Shown in pieces: positions 16,920-27,092 of a stretch of DNA of 64,000 nucleotides (positions are counted from its first letter, which is position 1; each line of letters begins with the position of its first letter). Under the pieces are notes generated by a model. That model made no database searches. It was given only the letters and a program-made list of their open reading frames with translations, and had not been told where the DNA came from. The DNA is from Granulosicoccaceae sp. 1_MG-2023 (GTDB lineage Bacteria; Pseudomonadota; Gammaproteobacteria; Granulosicoccales; Granulosicoccaceae): assembly GCA_030546905.1 (NCBI GenBank), contig JAUOPI010000009.1, forward strand, positions 1 to 64,000, in the 5' to 3' direction. The position numbers and the translations under genes are program-made.

Positions 16920-18242
16920 TCAGGAGGCGAGCTTGCCGCGCTCTTCTGCTTGCTGCGCCAGCGGCGCGGCCACGTCTCTGCCGCCGACGACCTGCAATGC
17001 CGGCGGACGGGTTGAATCCACGCGATCGGCAAGAAAACTATGATCAAGCAGCATATCCCGTTGCCATTCCAGACCTGAGGCGTAGGGGCTGCCTTTGAGC
17101 TTGCGGTAAAAACTGCCGTTGATCTGATTTTTATAAATCAGATAATCACGGAAGGCCGCATAGGCTGCTTTATCGGCTTTACCCGGGTTCTTCCAGAATG
17201 CATCAAGCGGAACCCGCGCACTCAGGCCTTCGCGGTCATAGATCGCCGTACCCATGGTTTTGACCGGCGCACCGTGCAACAGGGACGACATGCCGACCGT
17301 GCTGTTGATCAAGACACTGCCCCGCGCACCGTCCAGCAGAGCCGGCAATTCAAGATCGTGAACATAATACAAGCGCCCCTCCAAATTGTACTCGTGGATA
17401 AGCTTGTTCATCAGCGTCGTATAGTCTGTGTATCCGCGGTCCATGGGATGGTGCTTGAAGATAAGCAGATCGCGCTTGTCCGCATGGCGGGCAAAAGAAT
17501 CCACCACCTCGCCGATAAAGTGCTCCACCGACGTATAGGGTGAATGGGCACTGATCTGCATATCGCAGTGAACCTGCAAAGGGCACAGAAAATAGTGTTT
17601 GTTGTGGCGCTCGGTAAAAAAGCGCGTCAGATGCCTCTCGGCCAACCGGTAACGGATCTTGCGCACAAACGAGAGAATCCATTTACCGCCTTCGGAAAGC
17701 GGGTTAAGTGGCCGGTGATGCGTGTAATGCGGGTATCGCCGCCACATCACTGCACAGGCCAGATAGTAGGTCATGGCGAACAAGACCATATTGCGGAACA
17801 CCCGGTCCGGGTATTTCAGGGCTGAGCCGGTGACATGCTGTACCGAGGAGTAGTCAATCTCCCGGCCGATCAGCGAGGAATTACCGTTTACGCCCCGCTC
17901 TTCAAGCGTGACAAAGTTAGGCCTGATATAGCCTTCTTCAAAGACAAAGGTCCGTACATCAAGCTCGTCTGCCATCTCCCGCGCAACCCGGTGGTAGTAG
18001 CGGCAATCACCGAACAGGTAGATCCGCCCTATATCATGGCGACGGATAAAAGCACTGAGGTAGTCGGGCCATTCTTTTTCGGTACCGGTAAAATCATGGG
18101 CATTGCGACCGCCGAAAAAAGCCCGGTCACCACCGTTAAAATTGATTTTGAAAACACGGAATCCGCTTTTTTCGAGATCGCCGGCAAAGCGTCGAAAGAA
18201 CGGTCCTACCGGGCCTTGCAGTAACAGTACATTCCGGCGCAT
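16920..18242 (-). CDS. kpsS: KpsS-like capsule Kdo transferase
   Basis: 440 residues of the capsule polysaccharide synthesis family (KpsS/LipB). E. coli KpsS adds the first beta-Kdo of the linker to lyso-phosphatidylglycerol, which anchors ABC-exported capsules. Family blocks visible are LLLQGPVGPFFRRFAGDL, FNGGDRAFF, the EEGYIRPNFVTLE segment, LIFKHHPMDRGYTDY, and LINSTVGMSSLLHGAPVKTMGTAIYD. It is on the same strand as the KpsC-like gene further upstream, with one unknown gene between. The kpsMTDE exporter is not in the window. Confidence 0.85.
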   Translation of the reverse strand: MRRNVLLLQGPVGPFFRRFAGDLEKSGFRVFKINFNGGDRAFFGGRNAHDFTGTEKEWPDYLSAFIRRHDIGRIYLFGDCRYYHRVAREMADELDVRTFVFEEGYIRPNFVTLEERGVNGNSSLIGREIDYSSVQHVTGSALKYPDRVFRNMVLFAMTYYLACAVMWRRYPHYTHHRPLNPLSEGGKWILSFVRKIRYRLAERHLTRFFTERHNKHYFLCPLQVHCDMQISAHSPYTSVEHFIGEVVDSFARHADKRDLLIFKHHPMDRGYTDYTTLMNKLIHEYNLEGRLYYVHDLELPALLDGARGSVLINSTVGMSSLLHGAPVKTMGTAIYDREGLSARVPLDAFWKNPGKADKAAYAAFRDYLIYKNQINGSFYRKLKGSPYASGLEWQRDMLLDHSFLADRVDSTRPPALQVVGGRDVAAPLAQQAEERGKLAS

Positions 18243-18525
18243 CAGCGGACTCTCCCGCGATGCCGATAGCCGGTACCACCGGCCAAAACCAGACCCACTA
18301 CCGTGTTACTGCAATAAATCATTCCTACCCCTTGTATAGCCTTTGCGATCAGACGAAAAGGACTCGTACCCGTTAATCAGGTGTCGACAGACAAACGTAC
18401 AAATTAAGGCGTTATTTACGCCGGGTTCGCGGGATTCGAGCAGCACCGGACACAACTGATTGAGTTACCGACATTTTTCCCGCTGACAAAGAATTCACAG
18501 AATCTTACAAAACCGTCAGATCAGC

Positions 18526-19125
18526 TCAGGTGAGCAACATCAGCGCCGACACGCCTATGCCCAGGCCCAGGGCCACATCCACAACCAGTCCTTTCAGCCA
18601 GCTGCGCCGGGCACTGCGCCGGGCGCTTACCTGCTCCGCTGTGGCCTTTTGCACAGGCTCGCCGGAGCCGGAGGCCTGCGGTGCGGCTTCGGCCTGATAG
18701 CCGGCCAACGCATTCATCTCACGCAGATGGGACAAGCCCTTATCGAGCGGATTGTGTGCGCGGATCTCGACATATTTTTCAATCGCGAACTGATCGGCTT
18801 TAAAGCCGCGCACCACGCGTTTGAGGTGTTCGTATTCGCGGCGGCTGAGCACGGCTTTCTCAAGCAACTCACCCACCTCCTGTTCGCGGAAGGTACCTTT
18901 GCCCAGGCGCGCTTCGGCAACCGGGCGGAATTCGTTCAGTGCCTGGGCGATCGGACGGTCCTCACGTACCCGCATACCGGCGTGCCGGTCGAAGGCCACC
19001 GGCGGCACGCCCAAAGCCTGCGCCTGTTCGGTCGCTTCCCGCAGATCGACCGCATGGGTGACCATATCTTCGATATAGCGATCCAGATCACGACGCTCAG
19101 ACTCACTCAGATTTGCAATACTCAT
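18526..19125 (-). CDS. Unknown protein with C-terminal membrane anchor
   Basis: 199 residues: a long charged, helix-rich cytoplasmic part (residues 1-140), an Ala/Gln-rich linker, and a single hydrophobic segment at the very C-terminus (about 178-198, VVDVALGLGIGVSALMLLT). This tail-anchored layout implies a cytoplasmic domain held at the inner membrane. A strong GGAGG lies 6 bases before the ATG. It is placed between the KpsS- and KpsC-like genes on the same strand, so a role in capsule assembly is possible but only inferred. No family recognised. Confidence 0.65.
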   Translation of the reverse strand: MSIANLSESERRDLDRYIEDMVTHAVDLREATEQAQALGVPPVAFDRHAGMRVREDRPIAQALNEFRPVAEARLGKGTFREQEVGELLEKAVLSRREYEHLKRVVRGFKADQFAIEKYVEIRAHNPLDKGLSHLREMNALAGYQAEAAPQASGSGEPVQKATAEQVSARRSARRSWLKGLVVDVALGLGIGVSALMLLT

Positions 19126-19212
19126 GCATTACCTCCGCTTGCGAAAAAGCACAGATCGGGCCACTTAATACAATAGCGGGTGAAAGGTGAAAGGAATGGC
19201 AGCCGGTGCGCC

Positions 19213-21270
19213 TCAGGCGCGGCGTAACAAGGCTTCTACAAAGTTACCGGCCTTGGTCAGATAGCCGCCCGCTCGTACGCTACGCGCACTGCCAGCCGCT
19301 TGCGCCTCGACTGCATCGAGCACGGAAAACACCGATGAAAAGTGCTTTTTATGCCAGTCATAATACAAGGGATAGGCCATCATGCTGTGATAGACCAGAC
19401 TTTCGAGATCGACCTGAACGCTACGCCGTGAAGACGCACAGCGGTCATCGGTCAGGCCCCAGCCGCTATAGAAAGGCAGTCCGTAACAGCTGACTTTCAC
19501 ACCGCGCAACAAGGCCTCAAAACCGGACAGCGAGGTCATCACACACACGCGGTCGACCAGATTGTAAAGCGACGCGATGGACACATTTTCGACAGTAATA
19601 TCCGCACCGGCTTCACTGGCTGTGTCACCCTTGCGGTTACGGCTGATTACATCCGGATGCGGTTTATAGATAATCTGTGCCTGCGGGAAATCGGCTCTGA
19701 CTGCCCTGATCAAGGCCGCATTGGTGCGGATCGCGGGGGAACCGTAGGCCAGCGATGCATCGCTTTCGACCTGCCCGGGAACCAGAATGACCTGCCGCCC
19801 CGATGCTTTGCGTGCCTCCACCCAGGCGTGAATACCGTCGTCGTCAACACTGCTGAGGTTGTACTTGGTCGCCCCGCTGGTGACCAGCCTACCGATCAGC
19901 GCACGCGCCTGACGCCGCTGTTCCTCTGTGACCGAAACCCTGGCAATACGTTTTTCCAGATCACTCGGACGGGTTGCATCGTAGTAAATACCGGAATCAT
20001 CAATAATCACCGATGACGGGCGTTTCAGATCCGTGCCAAGCCCGGCGCTGCGCAAAAAGCCGTCTTCCATCGTCAGAACACGCCGCCCCGGATACTGCTT
20101 GCGCAGTTCATAGGCCCGCGCCGCGCCCCAGACCAATACCGGCAGCTGCGGGTCTTCGCGGGAAAGCTCCGCGCTGTTAACGTGACTGACCTGATCGGCC
20201 AGTACACGCGCAAATTCACCGATCCAGCTACGCTTCCAGAGGGAAAAGTCCACCGCCAGCAGACGGCTTATGCGTTCACTGCGATAAGCCCGCTGCAAAG
20301 CCAGCCATTGCAATACCACTTCAGGCTCACAACGGCGGCCGCTGTCCGGATCAATATAAACGGCATAGCGGAAACAGGCGTCGAAGATCAGCTTGTCTTT
20401 GGAGATAAGTCTGCCACGGCGCGCAGGCACTTCGACCCGGTCGTCGGTCAGGCCCCAGCCAGCATAGAACGGCATCCCGAAGCAGGTGACAGGCTTGTCG
20501 TAAATCAGTGCTTCAAAACCGATTTGCGAGGTCACGACATAAACCCGGTCGACCACTTCGATCAGCGCATGAGGATGGACATCCTCGCCAACCAGCACAA
20601 TTTCGGGAAACTCGTCCAGATTGCCGATCGCCGATGCCTTTTTGCCGGCAATCACATCGGGATGGGTTTTCACCACAATCAGCGCACCGGGATTCTCGCA
20701 AAGTGCCGCCCTGAGCATACTGCGGAACACGCTATCGTCTGCCAGACCGAAATAAATCGACTGATCTCCGGCGGTCTGATCGACCACCAGGCAGATTTTA
20801 TCCGCACCGGCCAGCTTGTCGCGCAGTGATGCAGGCATCGCCGTGGAACGGTGGTGGTTGTATTTTGAAAGCCGCTGCTCGCGTACCTGATCGCAAAACG
20901 CCGCCACCCGCACACGCGCCGGCCCGTCCGGCTCCACACCGTCGGCCAGATAGGATTCAAGGTCACTGGGCGCATGTGCGTCGTAGTAAATACCCTGACG
21001 GTCGACGTTGTAGGCAAGTCTGACACAATCGCCGCTGGCAGGATGGCCCCAGTAACCGAAGAAACCGTCTTCCAGACAAACCAGCTCTTTGGCGCTGCGC
21101 CGGGCAGCATCCTGCGCACGCAGACCCGAGCGCTTACGTCCCCAGCCGACAAAGCCGCTAACCCGCGCATCCGCCGCCGAGGCAACGCCGGCTTTGACCA
21201 CCGGCGCGCCCAGGACTTCCGGCAAAAGCGGGTCGCGCACCAAAGCCCGCGAGTAACTTGCGTAGCTCAC
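19213..21270 (-). CDS. kpsC: KpsC-like dual Kdo transferase
   Basis: 685 residues, close to E. coli KpsC, which extends the beta-Kdo linker with alternating linkages through two transferase modules. The internal duplication is plain. CLEDGFFGYWG, GIYYDAHAPSDLESYL, VVKTHPDVIAG and KPVTCFGMPFYAGWGLTDDR in the first half are matched by TMEDGFLRSAG, GIYYDATRPSDLEKRI, IYKPHPDVISRNR and KVSCYGLPFYSGWGLTDDR in the second. It starts at GTG (21270) with AGGGAG upstream. With the KpsS-like protein it implies an ABC-exported, lipid-anchored surface polysaccharide. Confidence 0.88.
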   Translation of the reverse strand: MSYASYSRALVRDPLLPEVLGAPVVKAGVASAADARVSGFVGWGRKRSGLRAQDAARRSAKELVCLEDGFFGYWGHPASGDCVRLAYNVDRQGIYYDAHAPSDLESYLADGVEPDGPARVRVAAFCDQVREQRLSKYNHHRSTAMPASLRDKLAGADKICLVVDQTAGDQSIYFGLADDSVFRSMLRAALCENPGALIVVKTHPDVIAGKKASAIGNLDEFPEIVLVGEDVHPHALIEVVDRVYVVTSQIGFEALIYDKPVTCFGMPFYAGWGLTDDRVEVPARRGRLISKDKLIFDACFRYAVYIDPDSGRRCEPEVVLQWLALQRAYRSERISRLLAVDFSLWKRSWIGEFARVLADQVSHVNSAELSREDPQLPVLVWGAARAYELRKQYPGRRVLTMEDGFLRSAGLGTDLKRPSSVIIDDSGIYYDATRPSDLEKRIARVSVTEEQRRQARALIGRLVTSGATKYNLSSVDDDGIHAWVEARKASGRQVILVPGQVESDASLAYGSPAIRTNAALIRAVRADFPQAQIIYKPHPDVISRNRKGDTASEAGADITVENVSIASLYNLVDRVCVMTSLSGFEALLRGVKVSCYGLPFYSGWGLTDDRCASSRRSVQVDLESLVYHSMMAYPLYYDWHKKHFSSVFSVLDAVEAQAAGSARSVRAGGYLTKAGNFVEALLRRA

Positions 21271-21341
21271 TCAGCAGGCTCCCTTCAGACCGACGCCGGA
21301 AAATTGACAAAAACCATACTCACCGCGACTCACCGCGCAGT

Positions 21342-22247
21342 TCAACTGACGGCGCGCAGACGCGCGGCCCGCTGTGCCCGGACCTCGTCCAGCAGCGACT
21401 GCAGATAACGGCCGTACTGATTTTTCTTCAGTTTCTCAGCAGTTTTCTGCAATTGATGTTCATTAATCCAACCCTGACGCCAGGACACCTCTTCAGGGCA
21501 AGCCACCTTCAGCCCCTGACGTCGCTCGATGGTTTCAATATACAAGGACGCTTCGAGCAAAGACTCGTGCGTGCCGGTATCAAGCCAGGCATAACCGCGG
21601 CCCATCAGCTTGACACTCAACTCACCGTCTTCAAGATAGGCGTTGTTGATATCGGTAATTTCATACTCACCGCGTGCAGAAGGCTTAACCTGCTTGGCTT
21701 TTTCCACCACGGTGTTGTCATAGAAATACAGGCCCGTTACCGCATAGTTAGAACGCGGCTTGGCCGGTTTCTCTTCAATAGACAGCGCGCGCCCGTCGGC
21801 ATCGAAATCCACCACGCCATAGCGCTCGGGATCGGCAACACGATAGGCAAATACGCTCGCGCCCTTACCCTGCTCTGCCGCTTCGCGCAGCAGGCCGGAC
21901 ATATTGCTGCCGTAGAAAATATTGTCACCCAGCACCAGTGCCACCGGATCCTTACCGATAAACTCTTCACCGAGGAGGAATGCCTGCGCGAGGCCATCCG
22001 GACTTGGCTGAACCTTGTAAGACAAGTCTATGCCCCACTGGGAACCGTCACCGAGCATCGACTCGAAACGCGGCAGGTCCTGCGGTGTTGAGATAATAAG
22101 AATTTCACGGATACCGGCGTGCATCAGCGTGCACAGGGGGTAGTAGATCATCGGCTTATCGAAGACCGGCAACAGCTGCTTGGAAACAGCGTGGGTCAGA
22201 GGGTAAAGCCGCGTACCGGAGCCACCGGCGAGAATAATGCCTTTCAT
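21342..22247 (-). CDS. rmlA: Glucose-1-phosphate thymidylyltransferase
   Basis: Makes dTDP-glucose from glucose 1-phosphate and dTTP, the entry to dTDP-rhamnose and related sugars. 301 residues from ATG at 22247. The nucleotidyltransferase signature [63 protein letters not shown] and [16 protein letters not shown] are all present. rmlB, C and D are absent from the window, so they must lie elsewhere if rhamnose is made. It is followed by kpsC-like and preceded by glycosyltransferase genes on the same strand. Confidence 0.94.
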   Translation of the reverse strand: MKGIILAGGSGTRLYPLTHAVSKQLLPVFDKPMIYYPLCTLMHAGIREILIISTPQDLPRFESMLGDGSQWGIDLSYKVQPSPDGLAQAFLLGEEFIGKDPVALVLGDNIFYGSNMSGLLREAAEQGKGASVFAYRVADPERYGVVDFDADGRALSIEEKPAKPRSNYAVTGLYFYDNTVVEKAKQVKPSARGEYEITDINNAYLEDGELSVKLMGRGYAWLDTGTHESLLEASLYIETIERRQGLKVACPEEVSWRQGWINEHQLQKTAEKLKKNQYGRYLQSLLDEVRAQRAARLRAVS

Positions 22248-22387
22248 TGGATCACCATCACGATTCTGTGTGTCTGTGAATATCAGGCTCAAACGAGCGA
22301 TATTCGTGCCAGAGTTCTGTGAAGCGGCTCACACTATGCGGTGAAGGCACGGGCGCGGATACGCCCGATTGGCGGGAACAGCGGCGT

Positions 22388-23335
22388 TTATTGCACGCCG
22401 GCCAGCGTCCGGCATTTTTGCCGGGCCGCTTCAGCCAGACGCTGACGGCGATCTTCTTCAGCGGCCAGCCCGAGTATGGTTTCAACCCAACGCTGCGGCT
22501 CCATAGGCAGACGCAGACCATCCTCACCGTCACAGACAAGATCACGGTAGACCACGTGGTCGGCATAGATTCCGCAAGCCCCGGCCGCAGTAATATCAAA
22601 AAACTTAGTCGGTGAGCGGCTGGCATTAAAAGCGCTGTTAAGCAGCGGCGCCAGACCGATATGACGGCCGCCGCCGGCAAGCATGGCCCGGTACGCCGCC
22701 CAGTCCATCGGCATCAGCACCGCCGTGCGCGGTAAGCGACGAAACTCTGCATAGACTTCCGGATTCCCTATCACTTCGAAACGGATGGCCGGGTCACGCG
22801 CCAGCACCTCACGCATCACCGGCAATAACCAGCGCATTTCCGCGATATGCGATGCCGAGGCGTGGTAGAACACGGTCACCGGCCGGCTCTGCTCAGGCAC
22901 AGCCGGTCTTGGCTTAATCACCCGCCCTTGCAAGGCCGGATAACGCGCCTGCAGCTGCGGCGAACTCCACCAGCACTCTACCCGGACGCCGCTACGCAGC
23001 CAGCGGTAGACGCGGCGCCCGGCCAGTTTGTGAATCTTCCAGCGGTAACGCAGCGGCATGCCTTTCAAGGCTGCCTGACTGAACAGATCATCATCGCTGA
23101 AATAAATCAGGCCGCTGTGCGCTAAGCTGCCCGACGCCAGCGCTGCCTGCCAGGCAGACGGGATGTAACGGACAAACACCAGTACGGCGTCTTGCGTATC
23201 GAGTTGACGAAAATCGGCCGAATGACTGACATGCTCAATGCAATAGCCCTGCGCACGCAGCTCCGGCACCACAAAGAAATCGCTCGATGGATTGGGTTTT
23301 TCTTCGACTATCAGCGCGCGCGGTGGGGTACTCAT
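22388..23335 (-). CDS. Glycosyltransferase, GT-B-like
   Basis: 315 residues. The C-terminal half has the look of a nucleotide-sugar domain of family 1/4 transferases: VTVFYHASASHIAEMRWL, FEVIGNPEVY, then IGLAPLLNSAFNASRSPTKFFDITAAGACGIYAD, where the last block is the typical E/D-x-G-like donor loop region. The N-terminal half is variable. It overlaps the preceding glycosyltransferase gene by 4 bases (ATGA), so they form one unit. Donor and acceptor are unknown. Confidence 0.72.
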   Translation of the reverse strand: MSTPPRALIVEEKPNPSSDFFVVPELRAQGYCIEHVSHSADFRQLDTQDAVLVFVRYIPSAWQAALASGSLAHSGLIYFSDDDLFSQAALKGMPLRYRWKIHKLAGRRVYRWLRSGVRVECWWSSPQLQARYPALQGRVIKPRPAVPEQSRPVTVFYHASASHIAEMRWLLPVMREVLARDPAIRFEVIGNPEVYAEFRRLPRTAVLMPMDWAAYRAMLAGGGRHIGLAPLLNSAFNASRSPTKFFDITAAGACGIYADHVVYRDLVCDGEDGLRLPMEPQRWVETILGLAAEEDRRQRLAEAARQKCRTLAGVQ

Positions 23336-25458
23336 CGCAGTGAAAAGTCCTCGTAGGCCAGCGTCAGATGCGGATTGTAAGCCGTGTCATTAAACAAAGC
23401 CTGCCCCCATCGTTCGCGCATATAACGCGCTTCCGCCAGCGCCCGTGCGCGTTTGGCCCGGTTATCATCAGCGCCGCGGGAGACGGACTCATGATGGTAG
23501 AGCTCGGCATAAGGCGTCCAGACATGTCGATAACCGGCCTCTCCCACCCGCAGGCAGAAGTCCACATCGTTAAATGCCACAGCCAGATGCTCTTCGTCCA
23601 GGCCGCCGACTTCCTCAAACACCTCGCGTCTGACCAGCAGACAGGCGGCCGTGACTGCAGAGTAGTTCTGTACCAGTTTAAGCCGCTTGTGATAGCCATC
23701 AGCATCGCGCTTGTAGTATTTTTGCGCATGCCCTGCGACCCCGCCTATACCGAGTACAACACCGGCATGTTGCACGGTGTCGTCAGGGTAATACAACTTG
23801 GCACCGACGCAGCCGACCTGCGGACGCATGACATGCGAGACCATTTCGCGCAACCAGTCGCCGTCAAGCGGCTCAATATCATTGTTGATCAGGCCGAGCA
23901 CTTCACCCTGCGCGTGACGGGCACCGAAATTATTGATCGCCGAGTAGTTAAAGGGCTTGTCATAGCGCAAAACCCGTACACGGCTGTCACGTCGGGTCAA
24001 CTCGTCGAAATAGGCCAGGGTTTCTTTGCAACGGCTCTGATTGTCCAGTATCAGCAGCTCAAAGTCCGCGTAAGCGGTCAGAGCCAGTATGGCATCCACG
24101 CAGGGCCTGAGAATATCAATTCCGTCACGGGTGGGTATCAGCAAACTGACTTTCGGTGCCGTGGCCGGCAAAGCGTGGCGGATGCGTACGCTGCCGGGCA
24201 CCTCACCGGGGAATAAACCGGCGGCAGGCAGACTGTGCCGAAGCTGTGCCAGGACGGCGCTGCCGATATGCGGCTGCGCTTGGCGGCTGTGGCGGATAAT
24301 ACCGGCACAATGCAAGGGTGCCTGGTCGCTGAAGCGTTCGGCCAGACGCAGATGCATAGCATGACGCGCATCGCTCCAGCTATCGCCTTGCCAGCCACCG
24401 ACTTTTTGCAAGGCCTGTACGCGATAAACAGCGCCGGCACCGATATAGTCGTAGCCGCGCAGCAGATCCGGATTCCAGGCCGGCTTAAAGCGCGGCGATT
24501 CACGTTCGCCCTGCTCGTTCAGATCATCATCATCACCGTAAAGCCACTGGGTTTGCGCGCGCTCCAGCAGCGGCGCGACCAGCGCCGCCCCCTGTGCAGA
24601 CCAGCGCTCGCCGGGGAAAAGAATATGAACAAAACCATCGTTGAGCTGTGCCACGGCCGCATTGACCAGCGCCGCATCGCTGCGGGCATGGCTGACGCGG
24701 ATCCAGCGCACGCCGTCCGGCAGGGGCACGGGCTGCGCAAAGGCGCCCGCAACCAGGACCGGTGTTGCATCCGGCAGGCTGTCCAGCGTGTCTTGCAACA
24801 GCGCCGTCGCCGCTTCCTGCAGCGGCACAATAAACGTCAGCGGCAGCGGCTCACACGGCACCGGCGGCAAGGCCGGTTCGCGCAAACGGTTGCGGCGCTG
24901 ATAGCCGTTGCGCGGGTCCAGATGACTGCACCAGTGCTCGTAGCTTTCGCGGGCCAGCAGCGGCCAACGACGGCGACTCTGGCGTGCCTGACTGCGCAAG
25001 GCACTGCGGATATCGGCCGGGCTGCGGTTCTGCCATTGCGGTGCGATCGCGCTCAGACGACGCAGCAGGCGGTCATGGGCAAAGCCCGGATGCAGCCAGA
25101 TCAGGCGTAGCTGACTGACCCGGAAATGCCCGGGGCCATCGAGCGGCTCACATATCAGCCGCGCGGTCGCAAAGGGGATATAACAGAGACGTTTAGAAAC
25201 ACGACCCTGTTTGCAGGGGATGAAGTAAGAGGACGCGGGACAATCGGCGCGGCGGCTTTCGGCATGGATAACCGAGGTGGCCACATCCCGGTCGTGACTG
25301 ACCGCCATCTCGATCATATACCAGCCGGGCAAGAGCGCACGGCTGCTGAATTCGTAACGGGCACGCCCATCCCTGTCGTCCAGGCGCAATACGCCGGGCC
25401 GCCATTGAATCACCTTATAGTCGTAAACGACCGGAAGAATACTGGGGTTTGCCTGCAT
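23332..25458 (-). CDS. Two-domain family 2 glycosyltransferase
   Basis: About 708 residues. A unique N-terminal region (1-200) is followed by two GT-A domains. The first (about 208-425) has LTFIVPL and an acidic GDDDDLNE motif. The second (about 435-700) is well conserved: PKVSLLIPTRDGIDILRPCVDAI, LLILDNQS, LINNDIEPLDGDWL, GCVGAKLYYPDDTVQHAGVVLG and AFNDVDFCLRVGEAGYRHVWTP. This layout is seen in O-antigen and surface-polysaccharide assembly proteins. ATG at 25458 is preferred; a TTG five codons upstream is possible, and neither has a clear ribosome site. First gene of the unit continuing into the GT-B gene. Confidence 0.8.
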   Translation of the reverse strand: MQANPSILPVVYDYKVIQWRPGVLRLDDRDGRARYEFSSRALLPGWYMIEMAVSHDRDVATSVIHAESRRADCPASSYFIPCKQGRVSKRLCYIPFATARLICEPLDGPGHFRVSQLRLIWLHPGFAHDRLLRRLSAIAPQWQNRSPADIRSALRSQARQSRRRWPLLARESYEHWCSHLDPRNGYQRRNRLREPALPPVPCEPLPLTFIVPLQEAATALLQDTLDSLPDATPVLVAGAFAQPVPLPDGVRWIRVSHARSDAALVNAAVAQLNDGFVHILFPGERWSAQGAALVAPLLERAQTQWLYGDDDDLNEQGERESPRFKPAWNPDLLRGYDYIGAGAVYRVQALQKVGGWQGDSWSDARHAMHLRLAERFSDQAPLHCAGIIRHSRQAQPHIGSAVLAQLRHSLPAAGLFPGEVPGSVRIRHALPATAPKVSLLIPTRDGIDILRPCVDAILALTAYADFELLILDNQSRCKETLAYFDELTRRDSRVRVLRYDKPFNYSAINNFGARHAQGEVLGLINNDIEPLDGDWLREMVSHVMRPQVGCVGAKLYYPDDTVQHAGVVLGIGGVAGHAQKYYKRDADGYHKRLKLVQNYSAVTAACLLVRREVFEEVGGLDEEHLAVAFNDVDFCLRVGEAGYRHVWTPYAELYHHESVSRGADDNRAKRARALAEARYMRERWGQALFNDTAYNPHLTLAYEDFSLR

Positions 25459-25502
25459 GATGCGCACAGACAATGCACATCGCAGGCCAGCGCAGGCTCG
25501 CC

Positions 25503-25529
25503 GCAGAGCCGCCGGTGACGCGGCTCTGC
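25503..25529. terminator. GC hairpin after the SDR gene
   Basis: A perfect 10-bp stem (25503-25512 with 25520-25529), loop of 7 bases, lies 11 bases beyond the SDR stop on the minus strand. There is no T-run on either side, so intrinsic termination is doubtful. Confidence 0.35.
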
Positions 25530-25539
25530 AACAAGGCGC

Positions 25540-26310
25540 TTAGCGCGGCGCCATGCGGATCGCGCCGTCGAGGCGGATCACCTCACCGTTAAGCATGGGA
25601 TTTTCGATAATCTGCCGCGCCATCAGCGCGTATTCGGCAGGTTTACCAAGGCGCGACGGGAAAGGCACCTGAGCGCCGAGCGACTCGCGTGCCGCGTCGG
25701 GCAATCCGGCCATCATCGGGGTGTCGAAAATGCCCGGCGCGATGGTCATTACACGCACGCCGTAGCGGGCCAGCTCCCGCGCCATGGGCAGGGTCATGCC
25801 GACCACACCGCCTTTGGACGCGGCGTAGCTCAGCTGACCGATCTGCCCGTCATAGGCGGCGACGGATGCGGTATTGATCACCACCCCGCGCTCACCGTTA
25901 GCATCCGGCAAATTTTTGACGATCTCCGCCGCCGCTAAACGGGTGACATTGAAGGTGCCGACCAGATTGACCCGAATGCCTTTTTCAAACAGCCCCAGAT
26001 CATGCGGCCGGCCCTCGCGGTCGAGTAACTTGGCCACCGGCACAATACCGGCGCAGTTGATCACACCATGCAGCGCACCAAAGGCATCCAGCGCAGTGCT
26101 CACAGCCTGCCCCACCTGCTGCTCATCGCACACATCGGCGGCGACAAAGCGTGCCGCATCGCCCAGCCCGGCCGCCTTTTTCTCACCGGCCTCGCGGTTC
26201 AGGTCGATCAGCACCACACGCGCACCATTGGCAATAAGTTCATCGGCGGTCGCCCCGCCCAGACCCGAGGCACCACCGCTGATCAGAAAGGTCTTATCGG
26301 TCAGGTTCAT
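25540..26310 (-). CDS. Short-chain 3-hydroxyacyl-CoA dehydrogenase (SDR)
   Basis: NAD-dependent short-chain dehydrogenase of 256 residues, closest in pattern to the HSD17B10 / 3-hydroxy-2-methylbutyryl-CoA dehydrogenase group. The cofactor loop is [15 protein letters not shown], with Asp at the end of strand 2 (VVLIDLNRE) favouring NAD. NCAG, the Ser of [14 protein letters not shown] and the catalytic YAASKGG follow, and the C-terminal [13 protein letters not shown] is typical. It overlaps the enoyl-CoA hydratase stop by 4 bases and so is translationally coupled. A role in branched-chain or fatty acyl-CoA breakdown is inferred from neighbours. Confidence 0.88.
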   Translation of the reverse strand: MNLTDKTFLISGGASGLGGATADELIANGARVVLIDLNREAGEKKAAGLGDAARFVAADVCDEQQVGQAVSTALDAFGALHGVINCAGIVPVAKLLDREGRPHDLGLFEKGIRVNLVGTFNVTRLAAAEIVKNLPDANGERGVVINTASVAAYDGQIGQLSYAASKGGVVGMTLPMARELARYGVRVMTIAPGIFDTPMMAGLPDAARESLGAQVPFPSRLGKPAEYALMARQIIENPMLNGEVIRLDGAIRMAPR

Positions 26311-27092
26311 TCCTTCCCCCGGTACTGCGGCTGGCGTTTTTGCATAAAGGCATCAATCCCTTCGGCGGCGTCCTCGTCCATCATATTGCAGGCCATCACG
26401 CTACCGGCCAGCTGATAGGCTTCATCCAGCGGCTTGTCCAGCTGGGCATAGAACAAGGCTTTACCGCGCCGGATTGCACTGGTCGAACGCGACATCACCT
26501 TATCGCACAATGCATCGACCTCGCTGTCGAGCTGCTCCGCCGGTACCACGCGGTTCACCAGGCCGTTTTGCCGGGCATCTTCAGCGTCGATAAAATCCCC
26601 TGTCACGAGCATTTCCATGGCTTTTTTACGCGGCACAACGCGCGACAAGGGCACCGCCGGGGTACTGCAGAACAAGCCCACGGTAATCCCCGACACGGCA
26701 AAGCGTGCCGCCTCGCTGCAGACCGCCAGATCGGCCTGCGCCACCAGCTGACAGCCGGCGGCGGTGGCAATACCGTGGACACTGGCGATAACGATCTGCG
26801 GCATGCGGTTGATGGTCTGCATCACACCGCTGCAACGCTCGAACAGATCGCGGTAATAGGCTTCCTGCGGATTGGCGCGCATTTCTTTAAGGTCGTGCCC
26901 GGCACAAAATGCCTTGCCGTTACCGTGCAGCACCACCACCATAATCCGCGGATCAGCAGCGATCGCATCGAGTTCTTTCTGCAACGCGGCCAGCATATCT
27001 TCGGACAGGGAATTAAATTGCCCCGGGCGGTTCAGCGTCAGATCGACGCGTTGCCCCTTATCCTGCCGGAGCAGAATGGCTTCCTCACTCAT
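26307..27092 (-). CDS. Enoyl-CoA hydratase family protein
   Basis: Crotonase-fold protein of 261 residues. The oxyanion-hole segments are [11 protein letters not shown] and [23 protein letters not shown]. The second lacks the usual pair of catalytic glutamates, a pattern shared with the ECHDC3-like subgroup, so it may act on an unusual acyl-CoA rather than as a standard hydratase. It sits between a MerR regulator and an SDR, with 4-base overlaps at both ends (27089-27092 and 26307-26310), forming a three-gene operon. Confidence 0.85.
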   Translation of the reverse strand: MSEEAILLRQDKGQRVDLTLNRPGQFNSLSEDMLAALQKELDAIAADPRIMVVVLHGNGKAFCAGHDLKEMRANPQEAYYRDLFERCSGVMQTINRMPQIVIASVHGIATAAGCQLVAQADLAVCSEAARFAVSGITVGLFCSTPAVPLSRVVPRKKAMEMLVTGDFIDAEDARQNGLVNRVVPAEQLDSEVDALCDKVMSRSTSAIRRGKALFYAQLDKPLDEAYQLAGSVMACNMMDEDAAEGIDAFMQKRQPQYRGKE

